Shown: piece by piece, positions 48,268 through 60,232 of the stretch
How the letters are laid out: each line of letters starts with the position of its first letter
Numbering within the stretch: position 1 is the first letter of the stretch
Assembly (NCBI RefSeq): GCF_932294415.1
Contig: NC_065536.1
Coordinates: 18,783,974-18,847,973, forward strand
DNA: 64,000 bases
Direction of reading: 5' to 3'
DNA from: Quercus robur
Lineage: Eukaryota > Streptophyta > Magnoliopsida > Fagales > Fagaceae
Translations under genes and position numbers: made by a program
Notes under the pieces: model-generated
The model's database searches: none
Told to the model about the DNA's origin: nothing
Seen by the model: the letters and a program-made list of their open reading frames with translations, nothing else

Positions 48268-48725
48268 GGGTATGGGCGTTTGGGTTTTGAAATTGGATAA
48301 ATCTGGAAAGTTGTCAATTAAAAAAAAAAAAAAAGGTAAGAAATTAATAATATTGTTTAATTTCTCCCAACAAATCAAAAATGGAGGTTTTTTTTGGGGG
48401 GGGGGGGGGGGTATAAGCGTCTAGATTTGGAAATTTGATAAATTTGAAAGGTCATCAACTTCAACAAAAAAAAAAAAAAAAAAAAAAAAGTAGGCAATTA
48501 ATAATACTATTGTTTAATTCTCTCAAAAAAAGAAGTGGAAAATTTTGGAAGGTCATCAACTTCAACAAGAAAAAAAAGTATGCAATTGATAATACTATTG
48601 TTTAATTTCTCCCAAAAAATAGAAGTGAAAAAAAAAATGCAAGGTCATCAACTTCAACAAGAACAAAAAGTATGCAATTGATAAATACTATTGTTTAATT
48701 TCTCCCAAAAATAGAAGTGAAAAAA
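46690..48725. repeat. Degenerate tandem array of a T-run/A-run unit
   Basis: Each unit carries AAAATGGAGGTC, a T run, GGGTATGG, then GGAAATTGGATAAATTTGG, GGTCATCAA, an A run and GTAGGCAATTAATAATA. Unit starts are near 46827, 47069, 47267, 47396, 48216 and 48376, with shorter partial units to 48720. Spacing is 130-240 bp. One unit is split by the hAT MITE at 47450. A G16 run lies at 48396-48411. No coding sequence. Confidence 0.75.
47450..48058. mobile_element. 609-bp GC-rich hAT MITE with perfect ends and 8-bp TSD
   Basis: The ends TAGGGATGGCAA and TTGCCATCCCTA are exact inverted repeats, flanked by GTATGGAC at 47442-47449 and 48059-48066. The arms (about 190 and 170 bp) are full of GGGGCGGGG and its complement, the middle is AT-rich. 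Open frames on both strands are only the reading of these palindromic GC arms. Confidence 0.9.
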
Positions 48726-48728
48726 AAA

Positions 48729-48799
48729 TGCACCAGCCGGGTATCGAACCCGGGTCTGTACCGTGGCAGGGTACTATTCTACCACTAGACCACTGGTGC
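48729..48799 (-). tRNA. trnG-GCC: tRNA-Gly (anticodon GCC)
   Basis: The minus strand reads GCACCAGTGGTCTAGTGG and onward. The acceptor stem GCACCAG pairs with CTGGTGC, the anticodon loop is CTGCCAC (anticodon GCC), and the T arm is CGGG-TTCGATA-CCCG. The A box (TGGTCTAGTGG) and B box (GGTTCGATACC) of a Pol III promoter are present, and a run of T follows the 3' end as terminator. No intron. No pairing fault was seen, so it is probably functional. It decodes GGC/GGU in cytosolic translation. Confidence 0.95.
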
Positions 48800-49182
48800 G
48801 TTGATGGTAGGCTGTTTGAATCGAATATTAGAATACTAACTTGGGTATTTGATTCAAGCCTAAATTAATTAAAGTACAAGATGGATCAGATTTCAAAAAA
48901 GAAAAAAAAATTTATTATGAACAGATTCCCACATTGATTATGTGACTAATAAAACTTTTTAATATGCAACCGTAGTGAATGTTTTTCATGATTAGGCAAT
49001 TTGGAATGACAAAAGTAAGCGAGTGTCTTTTTGTTGTGGTAACAAATTTGGTGGCATAATTCTTCATAATTATTGACATAATTTATTGTAATTGATATAT
49101 AATAAATGAGATATAAATGATTAATACATATGAAAATGATGTTACTTTAATTATAATTTATTATCGCCTTAATAAATTGTAA
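48800..49182. other. Non-coding AT-rich spacer
   Basis: I see no gene, long repeat or RNA in this stretch between the tRNA and the MITE at 49183. Confidence 0.5.
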
Positions 49183-49677
49183 GGGTATGTTTGGTACACT
49201 AAATAAAGATTATGACAGAAATTGTAATCTTTATTACTAGTAATTAGCAATAAAGTGTGTTTTGATGTAATAACTAAACATATTCATTAGTTTGATTGTG
49301 AGTTATAACATTAGAATGAAACTTAACATTTATTTTAGGAAATATCTTAATCATACAATTATATCTCCTTAAAAATTGTTATTTTTAAATTTAAGAGAGA
49401 TATGCGTTATTTTTTATAATTTATTATTTTTATAATTGTTAGATGTATATGGAAAGTTTGTTTATTTAGAAATATATTAAGTTTTGAAATTATTGCATTT
49501 ACTAAGGAATAACTAATACCACATTTTAAAGAAGAATAATTATTCCTCATTTTGAAGAATAGCTATTCTAAGGAATGACTATTCATTGTAATAAAAATAT
49601 AACCAAACTAAAAAATAATTAAATCATAGGAATAACTATTACATCACAATACCTATTACAGTTTACCAAACATGCTC
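49183..49677. mobile_element. 495-bp Tourist-like MITE, TSD TAA
   Basis: Ends GGGTATGTTTGGTA and (reverse) GAGCATGTTTGGTA, flanked by TAA at 49180-49182 and 49678-49680. The interior is AT-rich with further self-complementary stretches such as GGAATAACTATT. A TAA duplication fits PIF/Harbinger. Confidence 0.7.
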
Positions 49678-49680
49678 TAA

Positions 49681-50726
49681 ATTTTTTTTAATCTATTACG
49701 CTGCTTCTACTCTAGTCCATGGCCTAAGGGCCAAAGCAAATGTTTTTTGGACTATATTTGCAGGCATCAAAGCACTTGCCTATTAAGTTTTATAATTTAA
49801 TGGTATAACTTGTTCTTCTTTATTAGGAGAACTAAAATTTGTATCTATTTTCCTTCATTGTTATAATTATCGAATTATTAAAAAATAAAAGAGAAAAATA
49901 CTAATTTTATTGAATTTTGGTTTTTTTGGTGGAGAGTTGTACTTTTGTGTGCTTAGATTCACTGAACGTCTTGGTTCTAATGTCTTACAAACCTCAAGAT
50001 AATGAATTCTGTCTCTTGATGAGTATTCACATGCATCAAGCCTTGACTAAAGGGTTAATTATATTTTATTCACATATGATAAGGGTCATTTTAACATTTC
50101 TTTGCTTGATCTGTTAGACATTTACTATCCACCTCATCACTTTTACCATTAAAAATAAAAAATTCATTGAAAAAAAAGAGTGAAATCAAGATCAACAAGT
50201 TATGGTTTTGTAAAAATCAAGAACAAACGTGTTTTCTCATAAAACAGAGTTGAATCTTCAAGCACGTACCGAGTACAAACAACCAAAAAAATAACAAGAA
50301 CATACCCAAGACACAAAAATCAACAAACACACAGTAATATTGTAAACATAGTTGCATTTCATTTTGCGCAAAGTTCAAAGAACTGTTTTTGATTTCAGAC
50401 AGAACTTCTAAGATATTGCCACGTGAAAAGCAGCAATCTATGGCGCTTGAAAAGCTCGAAGAATTATTTTTTGGTTGTTGAAGCTTCTAAGAAATTGCAT
50501 TTTATATTCGAATCAAAATGGTGGTGCTTAGAAAATTGAGAGTAGTAGTTTATTTATGTATTTTATTTTTAGAAAATAGAGCTTAGTGGTTGAAAACTTG
50601 AAACTTGAACACACCGAAAGCAAGTCTAGCTATTTCAAAAGAGTCTCTTTAAATTCCCATTTCAATCACATTTTTCTTTCTCCTCCTCCGTTTATATCTT
50701 CTATTTCTGTGTGCTCATAAATCCCA
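49681..50726. other. 5' flank of the TNL gene
   Basis: AT-rich sequence with no convincing gene. A pyrimidine-rich leader (TTTTTCTTTCTCCTCCTCC) lies about 50 bp before the TNL start codon, whose context CCCAATGGCG is good for a plant start. Confidence 0.45.
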
Positions 50727-51220
50727 ATGGCGCTTGTGACCATTAAAGGAGCCTCATCTTCCTCTTTCACCCATCAATCCAAGAATTTTGATGTGTTTTT
50801 AAGTTTCCGAGAGGAAGATACCCGCTATGGTTTTACGGGTCACTTGTATAATGCTTTGCATCAAAAGGGTATTAATACCTTTATTGATGATGACTTTCAA
50901 AGAAGAGAAGAAATTCCTACGGAGCTTCTCAAAACCATTGAAAGCTCAAAATTTTTGATAATTGTATTCTTTCAAAACTATGCATCTTCTGCTTGGTGTT
51001 TGGATGAGCTTATCAAAATTCTTGAGTGTAAGAAAAATGACCAGGTGGTGCTGCCTATTTTTTACGACGTAGATCCATGAGAAGTACGTAACCAAAAGGG
51101 TAAGATTGGGGAAGCATTGGCTAAACATGAAGAACAATTCAAGGATAGCAAGAAGCTGAAAAGGTGGAGGGAAGCTCTAAATGAAGCTGCTAATTTATCG
51201 GGTTGGCATTACAAGTATGG

Positions 51221-52464
51221 GTATGTTTTTTTTTTTTATTATTATTAATAATTTTTAAATTTTATGCTTTTATATAAGTTTAAATGTTTGTTTAAAGGTG
51301 GCAAATGAGGTTAATTTATATAATTCACTCGGTGTATTACACCCACCTTACAAAAAATATAGCCTCACATGTGATTCCCATAGATGTGACGTACCCTTAA
51401 GTGAGAAGGAGATGGAATAATCTCCCAGCAAATGAGCAAGTTTGGGTCAAATGATAATGGGTTTATTCATTTATTTATTTATTTTGTTGAGAAAATTAGA
51501 AATATTTACCTACTAATCTCCACAGCTTAAACCCATGCCCTTCCCTTACTCTCCAAAGCAATTATTAGTGTCTGGTAATTCTTAAGTATTTTCAGAGCAT
51601 AGGAAGTGGTACTCTCTCTTCTCACATTTATGGTGAGGTCTCCTTAATAAACTCATAGTGAGGTCCACTATGAACGTGAAAAGAGATAACACAATTTCTC
51701 CATAATCCGAATGTAACTAAGAATTTTCCGAATGGAGGTACCAACTTGCTCAAATAGTGCGGTATATTGATTTAACTAAATAATGAGTTTAGTGCTTAAC
51801 ATTTATTATTGATTTAACTAAATATATAGTTATTGCCGGTAGCAAGCCCTCTGTAAAACCTAATAAAGAGGCATTACGGCCCTGCCCCTCCCTGCAGGTC
51901 GAGGCAACCTATTTCGCACCAACTTGCCTAGAACATAATTAAGATAGACAATAATATAATATTAATATTTAATTTCACAAACATAATTTTTACCAAGCAA
52001 TAATACTCAATAATTTAAAACAAATATTCAACACTAATATAATAAAATCCAGACCAAATTAACTAACCGGACATTAATTAGTACAAAATCTCCCCTCAAA
52101 AAAAGTTATATAGTACAAAGTCTCCATATGCCAAAATAATAACAAAAACCACATTATTTTCCCAAAAAATAATCCTCAATAATAAAATAAAGAAGTTAAA
52201 CACTAGTAAAAAACACAAATTACATGCTAAATTGTTTAATAAAATAATACTACAAAGTTCCTAGCACCCATAGTGGTAATTTTGTAATCATAAAAGGTAT
52301 AATAGTATTTTAGTAAATATGCTTTGTGTGAGTTAGGGCGAGGCGACCAAAATCCATCCCTACCCCGCCTCAGTGGTGAGGACGTGTATTTTATCATGTC
52401 CTTGCCCCATCACTTCTTTGTAGTAGAGAGACAAATTGGGGTTTGGTCAAGATGAAATTGCCAT

Positions 52465-52522
<58 letters not shown>

Positions 52523-53732
52523 CCAAAAAACATATATTAACAAAATAAGAATTTTCAAAATCACCAAAATACGCTTGAAATCTATACAATAGTATAATGA
52601 ATGAAATAACTCTAAAACCTCCAAAGTGATGGAAATACTTTCCGAATCATCCAAGATGACAGAAATATCTTTGTACCTCAAATTTAGAAAATACCCTGAA
52701 AGTAACAAAAACAACAAAATGATCAATATAATTTTTTAAAACTTTGAAAGGATTGAAATACACTCAATATCTATCTTCAAAACAATTGAATTATCCTTGA
52801 ACCTCTAAATGGTCAAAATACCTCTGAAAACCTTGGTCATGACAAAATAACCCTAAAAATAAAAATAAAATAATAAAAACACCAAAATGACCAAATATTA
52901 TAATCAAATTGAGAGATGGAATAAGAATTTTTGTATGAAATCTTCTCCCATCTATTTGACTTTTTAATTGAATAATTTGACTCAATATGTATTATATTGT
53001 TTTTAACTTTATGGTCTATTAGATCTTATTTTGGATTTTATGAAGGAATGGGGGTTTTATTAATGAGTGTAATTATTTAATTTGGACTTTGCATTTTTGT
53101 ATGTGGATAATTTAATAGTTGGGACTTCGGATGGAGGATTCTAAATTCTGTTAGAAACACTAGGACCTAGTTAAACTACAAAGCTCTTGGCAACTAAGTA
53201 GTTAAAACCAAGGAGTCCAAGCCAATTAGTGTTACAATATGCTGCTAATTCTGTAGCTAAACCCTTCCCCCCTAGACCCCTAAGCACTTTGTGCATGGGG
53301 AGATGCCAATTAAATTACAACATTCTTGGCATAATATCAAGAAACCCTAGTTATAGGTCAATAGTAGAAATAAAAGATTTCAACAGAAGATAACCTTACC
53401 AATTAATTGGGTGTTTTTAGAACAATTTCCCAAATCCAAAGTATTAGAATGGGTTTCCAATAAGTTTGTGTCCTCACCTAACTAAGATGCTGGTTTTTCT
53501 ATGCAACTTTGAGCTTACAAGCTTAAAGGTTAAAACTAAAATCCTATCCAAAAGAAGAAGTGCTAGCACCTAGCATAGTGATAGTAATTACTTTAAGTTA
53601 CATGCCACTTACTTTAATTAACAACACTAGTATTGTAATGCACAACTTGAACATCTTGAATTTAGTTCAAGTTTATATTTCTATTTTCTAGTCTTAACTC
53701 ATTATGTGCTTTCAATTCTTGTTAATTTGCAG
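51221..53732 (+). other. TNL intron 1
   Basis: A 2.5-kb intron between TIR and NB-ARC exons. It holds an AT microsatellite (52468-52521) and, on either side of about 51900-52450, GC-rich bits (GCCCCTCCCTGC, CCCTACCCCGCC, ATTGCCATCC) that recall the GC-rich hAT MITE at 47450, badly worn. No exon seen. Confidence 0.6.
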
Positions 53733-54918
53733 CTATCTTGAATTCAAATTTATTGAAGGAATTGTTGAAGAGATCTTGAGTGCCATATTAAGGGACACAC
53801 CACTATATGTTGCTAAATATCCAATTGAAATAAATCCTCGGGTAAAGGCCATAGAATTACTTTTAGATATTGAGTCAGATGGAGTACATGTGGTAGGAAT
53901 ATATGGCCCTGGTGGAGTTGGTAAGACAACAATGGCAAAAGCTACTTATAATAGAATTTTTAATCAATTTGAAGGAAGTTGCTTTCTAGAGAATATTAGA
54001 GACAAATCAAGAACAAATGATGGCATAACCAATCTACAAAAGACACTTCTTTTTGAGACCCTAGGAGATACAAATTGGAATATGGCTAATGCATCTCGTG
54101 GAATCAATGAAATAGAGAGAAGGCTTAACAAAAAGAGGATTCTTGTAATTCTTGATGATGTGGATGAATTGGGCCAAATAGAGAAATTATTAGGAAAATG
54201 TGATTGGTTTGCTTCTAGAAGTAGAATCATTATAACAACAAGAGACAAACACTTGCTAGCTACTCTTGGAGAAGGTCATTCATCCTACAAGGTTAAGGAA
54301 TTAGATGAACATGAAGTTTTTGAACTCTTTAGTAAACATGCTTTCCAAAAAAAACAACGCATGGAAGATTATTTAGAAATTGTAAACCAAGTTATACATT
54401 ATGCCAATGGCCTTCCATTAGCTCTAGTAGTAATGGGTGCTGATTTATGTGGAAGAACTAAACATGAATGGAAAATTGCGTTAGATAAATATGAAAGAAT
54501 TCCTAATAAAAATATTCAAGGTATACTCAAAATAAGTTATGAAGGATTGGACGAAATTGAACAGGATATTTTCCTTGATATTGCATGTTTCTTCAAGGGA
54601 CTCCAAAAGCATTATGTTATAGATGTACTAGATGCTTGTGATTTATGCCCAGATTATGGTATTCAAAAACTTATTGATAAGTGCCTCATAACTTTGGGTG
54701 AATGTAATGAATTGTTAATGCATGACTTGCTACAACAAATGGGTAGGGAAATTGTTCGTCAAGAATCACCAAAAAAGCCCGAAAAACGTAGCAGATTGTG
54801 GAGTTCTAAAGATGTTCTTGAAGTACTAAATGAAAATAAGGTATGAGTTATTTTGATTCATTTTTTCTTTTTCTTTTTTTCCTATCACATGGAAGATGTA
54901 TTAATTTTTTCTTTTTAA

Positions 54919-54964
54919 CTAGTCACAGACCCACGCGTTGCGCGTGATTATTTTTTATGATGAT

Positions 54965-55008
<44 letters not shown>

Positions 55009-56427
55009 TATTTTGTAATTTGAACTAATTTAATGAAAAGTAATGCATTTCATAATCATATTTATCACAAAATAATTTTTTATTATTGTAGAATTGTTTT
55101 ATTTAAAATTTGAAACCTTAAGTCTACCATAGTTGGTTGACTAATTTTTACATCTCTAAGTCAATTAAACACGTTTTGCATGCTACATGTAAACCTTCTT
55201 TTCCATAAAGGTTGAAATAATGTGTGTAATATTTTTTTTCTATGGAAGTTAAAAAGAATAAAATTCACCTTGTCTTGATGTTTTCTAAAAATTAAATTTG
55301 GAGATTCTCTTTCAATAATTGTGAAAATTCCAAGCAATAATTCAGAAGGTAATACATGTTACATGTTCATGCTTTGATTGTGTAATTGTATGATTGATTT
55401 GGGTTGTAATTTATAAGTTGAATATGGTGGTGTATATCCAAAAAGGCCTAACTATGTTATTTAGGATATTGAATATAGTGTTGTGTGTGATTTATAGAGT
55501 AGCAACGGTTGTAGTAATTAAAAATTGGTTTTTCATTGTCTTTTAAGTTAATAAAAACCTTACATCTACTTTTTTTTTTCAAAAAACCTTTACATATTTT
55601 TTTAACGTGAATCTTTACATATACCTTAATAAGTAAACCCTATACATTTCATTTTCTTAGATGCATAAAAAAAAGACCTTTATTCCATAATAATAGTGAC
55701 TAATTAGTTTTTTCATGTTCTCATTTATAACGTTTCTTACTATTATCATATTTTACTGGCGTTGATTTTCATAATAGAGGCATTAAATGAGAGTTAAATT
55801 CTTCGAACCTTTCATTAGATTTTAAAAGTCATGGTGTGTGAAGAATATAAGCATTTAAGGACTTTTTTTATATTTCATTATTTTTAAATAATGTTAAATG
55901 AAATGTCAAAAAAAAAAAAAAGATTTTGAAAATTTTCATCTTTATTTCTTATATATTTCTATTATTACTGAAGAACGTTTTCCTTTTAGTTTTGATAATA
56001 AATATGATTTTCTAGATTAAAGTTTGATTAGTTTCAAGTTTAAATTTTGTATGATTTTATTTAATTGTTGATTATATGATTTAATTAAGTGAATTTAACG
56101 ATTTATTTATTTGCATTGTAAAGTTTATAATAATATTCTTAGGGTCATCTTTAATTAATTTTTTACTTCTTTAGCCGTCGGTCTCTTTGTTTTCCAATTA
56201 ACGGTTACTAATTAATTTATTTAATTGACGTTTGATTTCTTTTACTAATCTCTTTCTCTCCCTCTTTGTTAACATCCTATTGTTTTCCCAAATTTGATGA
56301 TAATTCTAATGTACTAAATATGCATATTGTAACGTTTATTTTTATTTTTATTTTACTCCATTTTGCTGCCATGAAGTTAGTACATCCATAACTATTAGTT
56401 TATTATTTTATGATATGTTTGGTTTGA

Positions 56428-56461
<34 letters not shown>

Positions 56462-57176
56462 AATTTAGTGTTTCTAAAATAGCATGTGTATTGTATTCTC
56501 TTTTTCTATTAATGCATTGTAACGTTTTATGGGAATACTTTATAAGAAAATTGTTTATTCTTTTGTTTTTTTTTTATAAATTGAGTGTTTCTAAATTGAT
56601 ATTTGTTTTGTATTTCATTTTTCCATTGATGCATTGTAACATTTCATGGGAAGACTTTATAAGAACAATTTTTATTTATTGAATAAAATATTATACATTT
56701 AATTTTTTTTTTAAATGAGACAAAATATAAATAATTATGATATGGAGGATGTTGCTAAATTTAAATGTTGAATAAAATAAGATGAGAATAAAATAATAAA
56801 AATGAAATGTATAGCAATAAACACCATATTATTTTAGTTATGCTAGGTAATAAAATAATATTACATTTTTATATACTATCTTTATAATGCAATAATATAA
56901 CATTTAACAACCAATGAGAATAAAAAAGATAACAACATAAAATATAAAACTAAATCGTATCAAGCTCGATTACCTGTCAATTCCAATTTTAGCAAACTAA
57001 CTGACTTCTAGTAGTCTAAAACTGATTTCTGCAATGTATTTGGTGGAGCTTTCAATACTGCATCAGTATGTTTTGATGGTTAACCTGTTACACTAAAATT
57101 AATATATATATATATATATATATACCAAAAATTGAAGGAAAAAAAAAAAATATATATATACCAAAAATTGAAGGAA

Positions 57177-57230
<54 letters not shown>

Positions 57231-57669
57231 GAGCTTTTGTGTGTGAAAAAATAGAAATTATGCATGGAATAAGAGGGAGAATGACAATTTTATAGCATGA
57301 GGATAAGAATAAGAAGAGTCAAAAATAAAGGAAGATAAAAAGATAGAATAATATTAATATTGAGAGTAGTGGGGATATGAAAAATTGAAATGGAATGAGA
57401 AAGATTGAAGAAAGTTAAGGTAGAGAGTAGTGGGGATATGAAAAGTTAAAATGGAATTGAAAATTTAATAATAAATAAGAATAATTAAAAATAAGATAAA
57501 TTAAATATGATATTTTGATTGTAATATAATAGAGTTTTTAATTCATTTTAAATGTTAAAAAATTGTATAAAAAATTGGAAAAAAATTGATAATGACATGG
57601 CTACTGACGTGGCTTAATGGGAGCGTAGCAACATTAAATGCTACACTTCAGCTTTTAGTAATATATTGA
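54919..57669 (-). mobile_element. 2.75-kb non-autonomous Helitron in TNL intron 2
   Basis: On the minus strand it starts TCAATATATTACTAAAAGC at 57669 after an A. It ends with a perfect hairpin (CACGCG-CAA-CGCGTG), then GGTCTGTGA and CTAG at 54922-54919, followed by T. The ends match the Helitron at 35891-37273 and the fragment at 10427. The interior is non-coding and includes ATT microsatellites (54968-55009, 56430-56462), an approximately 118-bp tandem duplication (56460-56690), and TA and GA runs (57100-57232). No RepHel gene. Confidence 0.8.
56460..56690. repeat. Tandem duplication within the Helitron
   Basis: Two copies of a roughly 118-bp stretch containing TGCATTGTAACNTTTNATGGG and ACTTTATAAGAA, beginning near 56460 and 56578. 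Confidence 0.7.
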
Positions 57670-58958
57670 TTTGGAAGAATATTTAAGTTTATCAATCAAT
57701 TTTGTTTAAAATTTAATATTTGTTATACTTTTGTGTATTATTATTCACTTAATGCTTTTTCTAATTAGGGGTCGGATCATATTCAAGGCATAATGTTATG
57801 CTCGCCAGAAAACGTGCAATTAAAAGCAGACTTTCTTAAAAAGATGAAAAATCTTAGATTGCTTATAATTAGTAATGCACACGTTTGTGGAGGCATTGAA
57901 TATCTTCCCAATGGATTAAGGTTGCTTGATTGGAGTGAATTTCCTTTCTCTTCCTTGCCAACCACATTTCATCCTCAAAAACTCATTGCACTCAAAATGC
58001 CACAAAGCCACATCAAGCTGGACAAGCCTTTCAAGGTATTATTATTAGTATTTGTTAATTATTATTTCTCTAAACTAAATTTTGAAGTTGGTTGAAGCTG
58101 TATTTATATTTTACTTTTTTTGTGAGGTAACAGTTCGAAAGCTTGACTTATATGGACTTCAGTTCTTGTCAAGAGATTGAGATGTTGCCTGACTTGTCAA
58201 TGGCCACACCAAACCTAAAGTGTTTGCTTTCTTGTCAGTGTAAAAGTTTAGTTGAGGTTCATGAGTTTGTTGGATGTCTTGATAAGCTTATAGCATGGGA
58301 CCTTGAGGGTTGCACTAAACTTAGAAGTCTTCCTAGGTTGCTCAAGATGAAATCTCTTTTGTATCTTTGTCTTTTTAACTGCTCGAGCCTTGAGAACTTT
58401 CCTGAGATTTCACAAGAAATGGGAATTTTAGTGTTTTTAGATGTGAATAAGACTGCTATTACAAAGTTGCCTCAATCGTTTGGAAATCTCACTAGGCTTG
58501 AGCAGTTACTCCTAGGTTCTAAAGACCAATTGGTACATCTTCCAATTAGCATTTATGACTTGCAAAAGCTTTGTGAGCTCACTATATATGGCAGTGCTGA
58601 ATTTCCAAGGGCTGTGAGGACCAATAGACAACCACAATGTAATTCTTATGGTGGATTGTCCAAAGATGGTTTTTGGAGGTTGAATAAACTGAGTCTTCAT
58701 GGGTTTTCAATTCCTTCAGAATTAGATTTTGTTTTGACTTCTTGCTGTACCCTCTCTTTGAAACCATTATATATATATCCAAGCAATGTAGCTACACTCC
58801 CAGAAAGCATTATTAGATTTGATAGATTACATACACTTTGTATTAAGGGGTGTGCTGAGCTTGTGAAAATACCAAGGCTTCCACAAAGTATAACAAAAGT
58901 AGATGCGTCAAGCTGCTTCTTGTTGGATTCACAATCATCAAGAAAATTATTGATTCAG

Positions 58959-58985
58959 GTCTCTCTCTCTCTCTCTCTCTCTCTC
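58959..58985. repeat. CT microsatellite at a splice donor
   Basis: A run of CT units starts at the donor of TNL exon 4 (CAG/GTCTCTCTCT). Length change here would sit directly beside the splice site. Confidence 0.85.
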
Positions 58986-60232
58986 ATTAAGATATACAAG
59001 AAGTTATAGGGATACTACCAATTTTACTGTATACATCTTACAAACTGGTGTGCATCACAGAAAAGCAATTTAAACATTATATATATGTTGTTAAATGACA
59101 CCAACCACATTCATTGTCACTCCAATCTATAAAGATTTTCTAGTAAAATTTATAGTAAGCTTAACATTTTCCAAGAAGCAATTATGGTTACCTTCCCAAG
59201 TACATTACTAGTTTGCTAAATTGTAGTTTCTTAATTTCTCTTATTGTATGCAGTTTGGAGGAAAGTTAGGGCTTCCACAGGATATAGCATGTTTAGGTTT
59301 GGGAAGCAACATATCAATGGATCCACAGTCATCTAGCGGATTGTCACTTCATATTGACCTCCCTTCATTTCTCAGCACCTCTGAGTTCATTGTATTTAAG
59401 AAGGTTTACTTCAAATCTGAAAGCTTGCATGTTAATTCTGATGGCAAGGATACTAGATGTGAATATGAAATCGTAGTACCAGGAAATAAGGTTCCAAAGT
59501 GGTTCAACCATCAAAGTATTGAAAATTTTATATCATTCTCCATTGGTCCAGAATTTCCAACAATTTCTCTGTCTTGCTTTTGGATTGCTGGATGATGTTT
59601 TCTACGAATATCTTTGTGATGTCAACATTTCCATCAATGATACTAAACGAGAGCTCAAAGTGAGACTCTTTGATGCAATTAGGTGTGATCATCTTTGGTT
59701 TTACTATAGACCTCATAGCTCATTGCAGCCGCTATTTCAAGACTTGAATTTAGGTGATAGAAATCACGTTGAGATTTCATGTAAAATCTCTCATTGGACG
59801 AGTAAGCCTAGACAAGTTGTTCCTATCATTAAAAGGTTGGGTGTCCATGTAGAATGCACATGTCCTCCTCAAAATTCCCACAACAACTATGAAGGAGTCC
59901 AACCTCGATTCTATCAAATTTCAAAGAGAATTGTGCACCAACGGCTTAGACCATTTCTTTGCCAAGGTCCAGGTTTTATTCTACGCAGACTGTACCATAC
60001 ATTGTGCCCAACTCGGAGTACTTCTCGTCAGCCATTACTAAAAGCACACAAAATCAAAAAAAACAGTAGCAAGAAAAATATGCCACTTGGTGAACCAAAA
60101 TCACAAAAGAGGAGTCGTGCTGCATTAAACATCGCCAATGTTTCAAAGATAGAGGATATGCCACTTGGTGAGCAAAAAATTCAAAACCAATTCGAAATGA
60201 GAATGAGGACAAAGAGAATGAGAACCTCTTAA

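Larger units (their letters stand above)
50727..60232 (+). pseudogene. TIR-NB-LRR (TNL) resistance gene with nonsense codon in TIR and frameshift in post-LRR domain
   Basis: Exons: 50727-51220 (TIR), 53733-54840 (NB-ARC), 57769-58035 and 58134-58958 (LRR), and 59254-60232 (last LRR, post-LRR domain and tail), all GT-AG with matching phases. TIR: KNFDVFLSFREEDTR and WCLDEL, which keeps the catalytic-type Glu. NB-ARC: P-loop GPGGVGKTT, kinase-2 ILVILDDVD, RNBS-B SRIIITTRD, GLPLAL, RNBS-D FLDIACFF and MHD in LLMHDLLQ. Codon 118 is TGA (51078-51080) where relatives have Ser after YDVDP. In the last exon the frame ends at 59595 while the matching downstream frame is shifted, so an indel lies near 59560-59590. 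The family gives intracellular immune receptors. The product expected here is at most a short TIR fragment. Confidence 0.9.

Noticed and set aside
58512-58782. Minus-strand open frames in the TNL LRR region
   Set aside because: Antisense shadows of the LRR exon.
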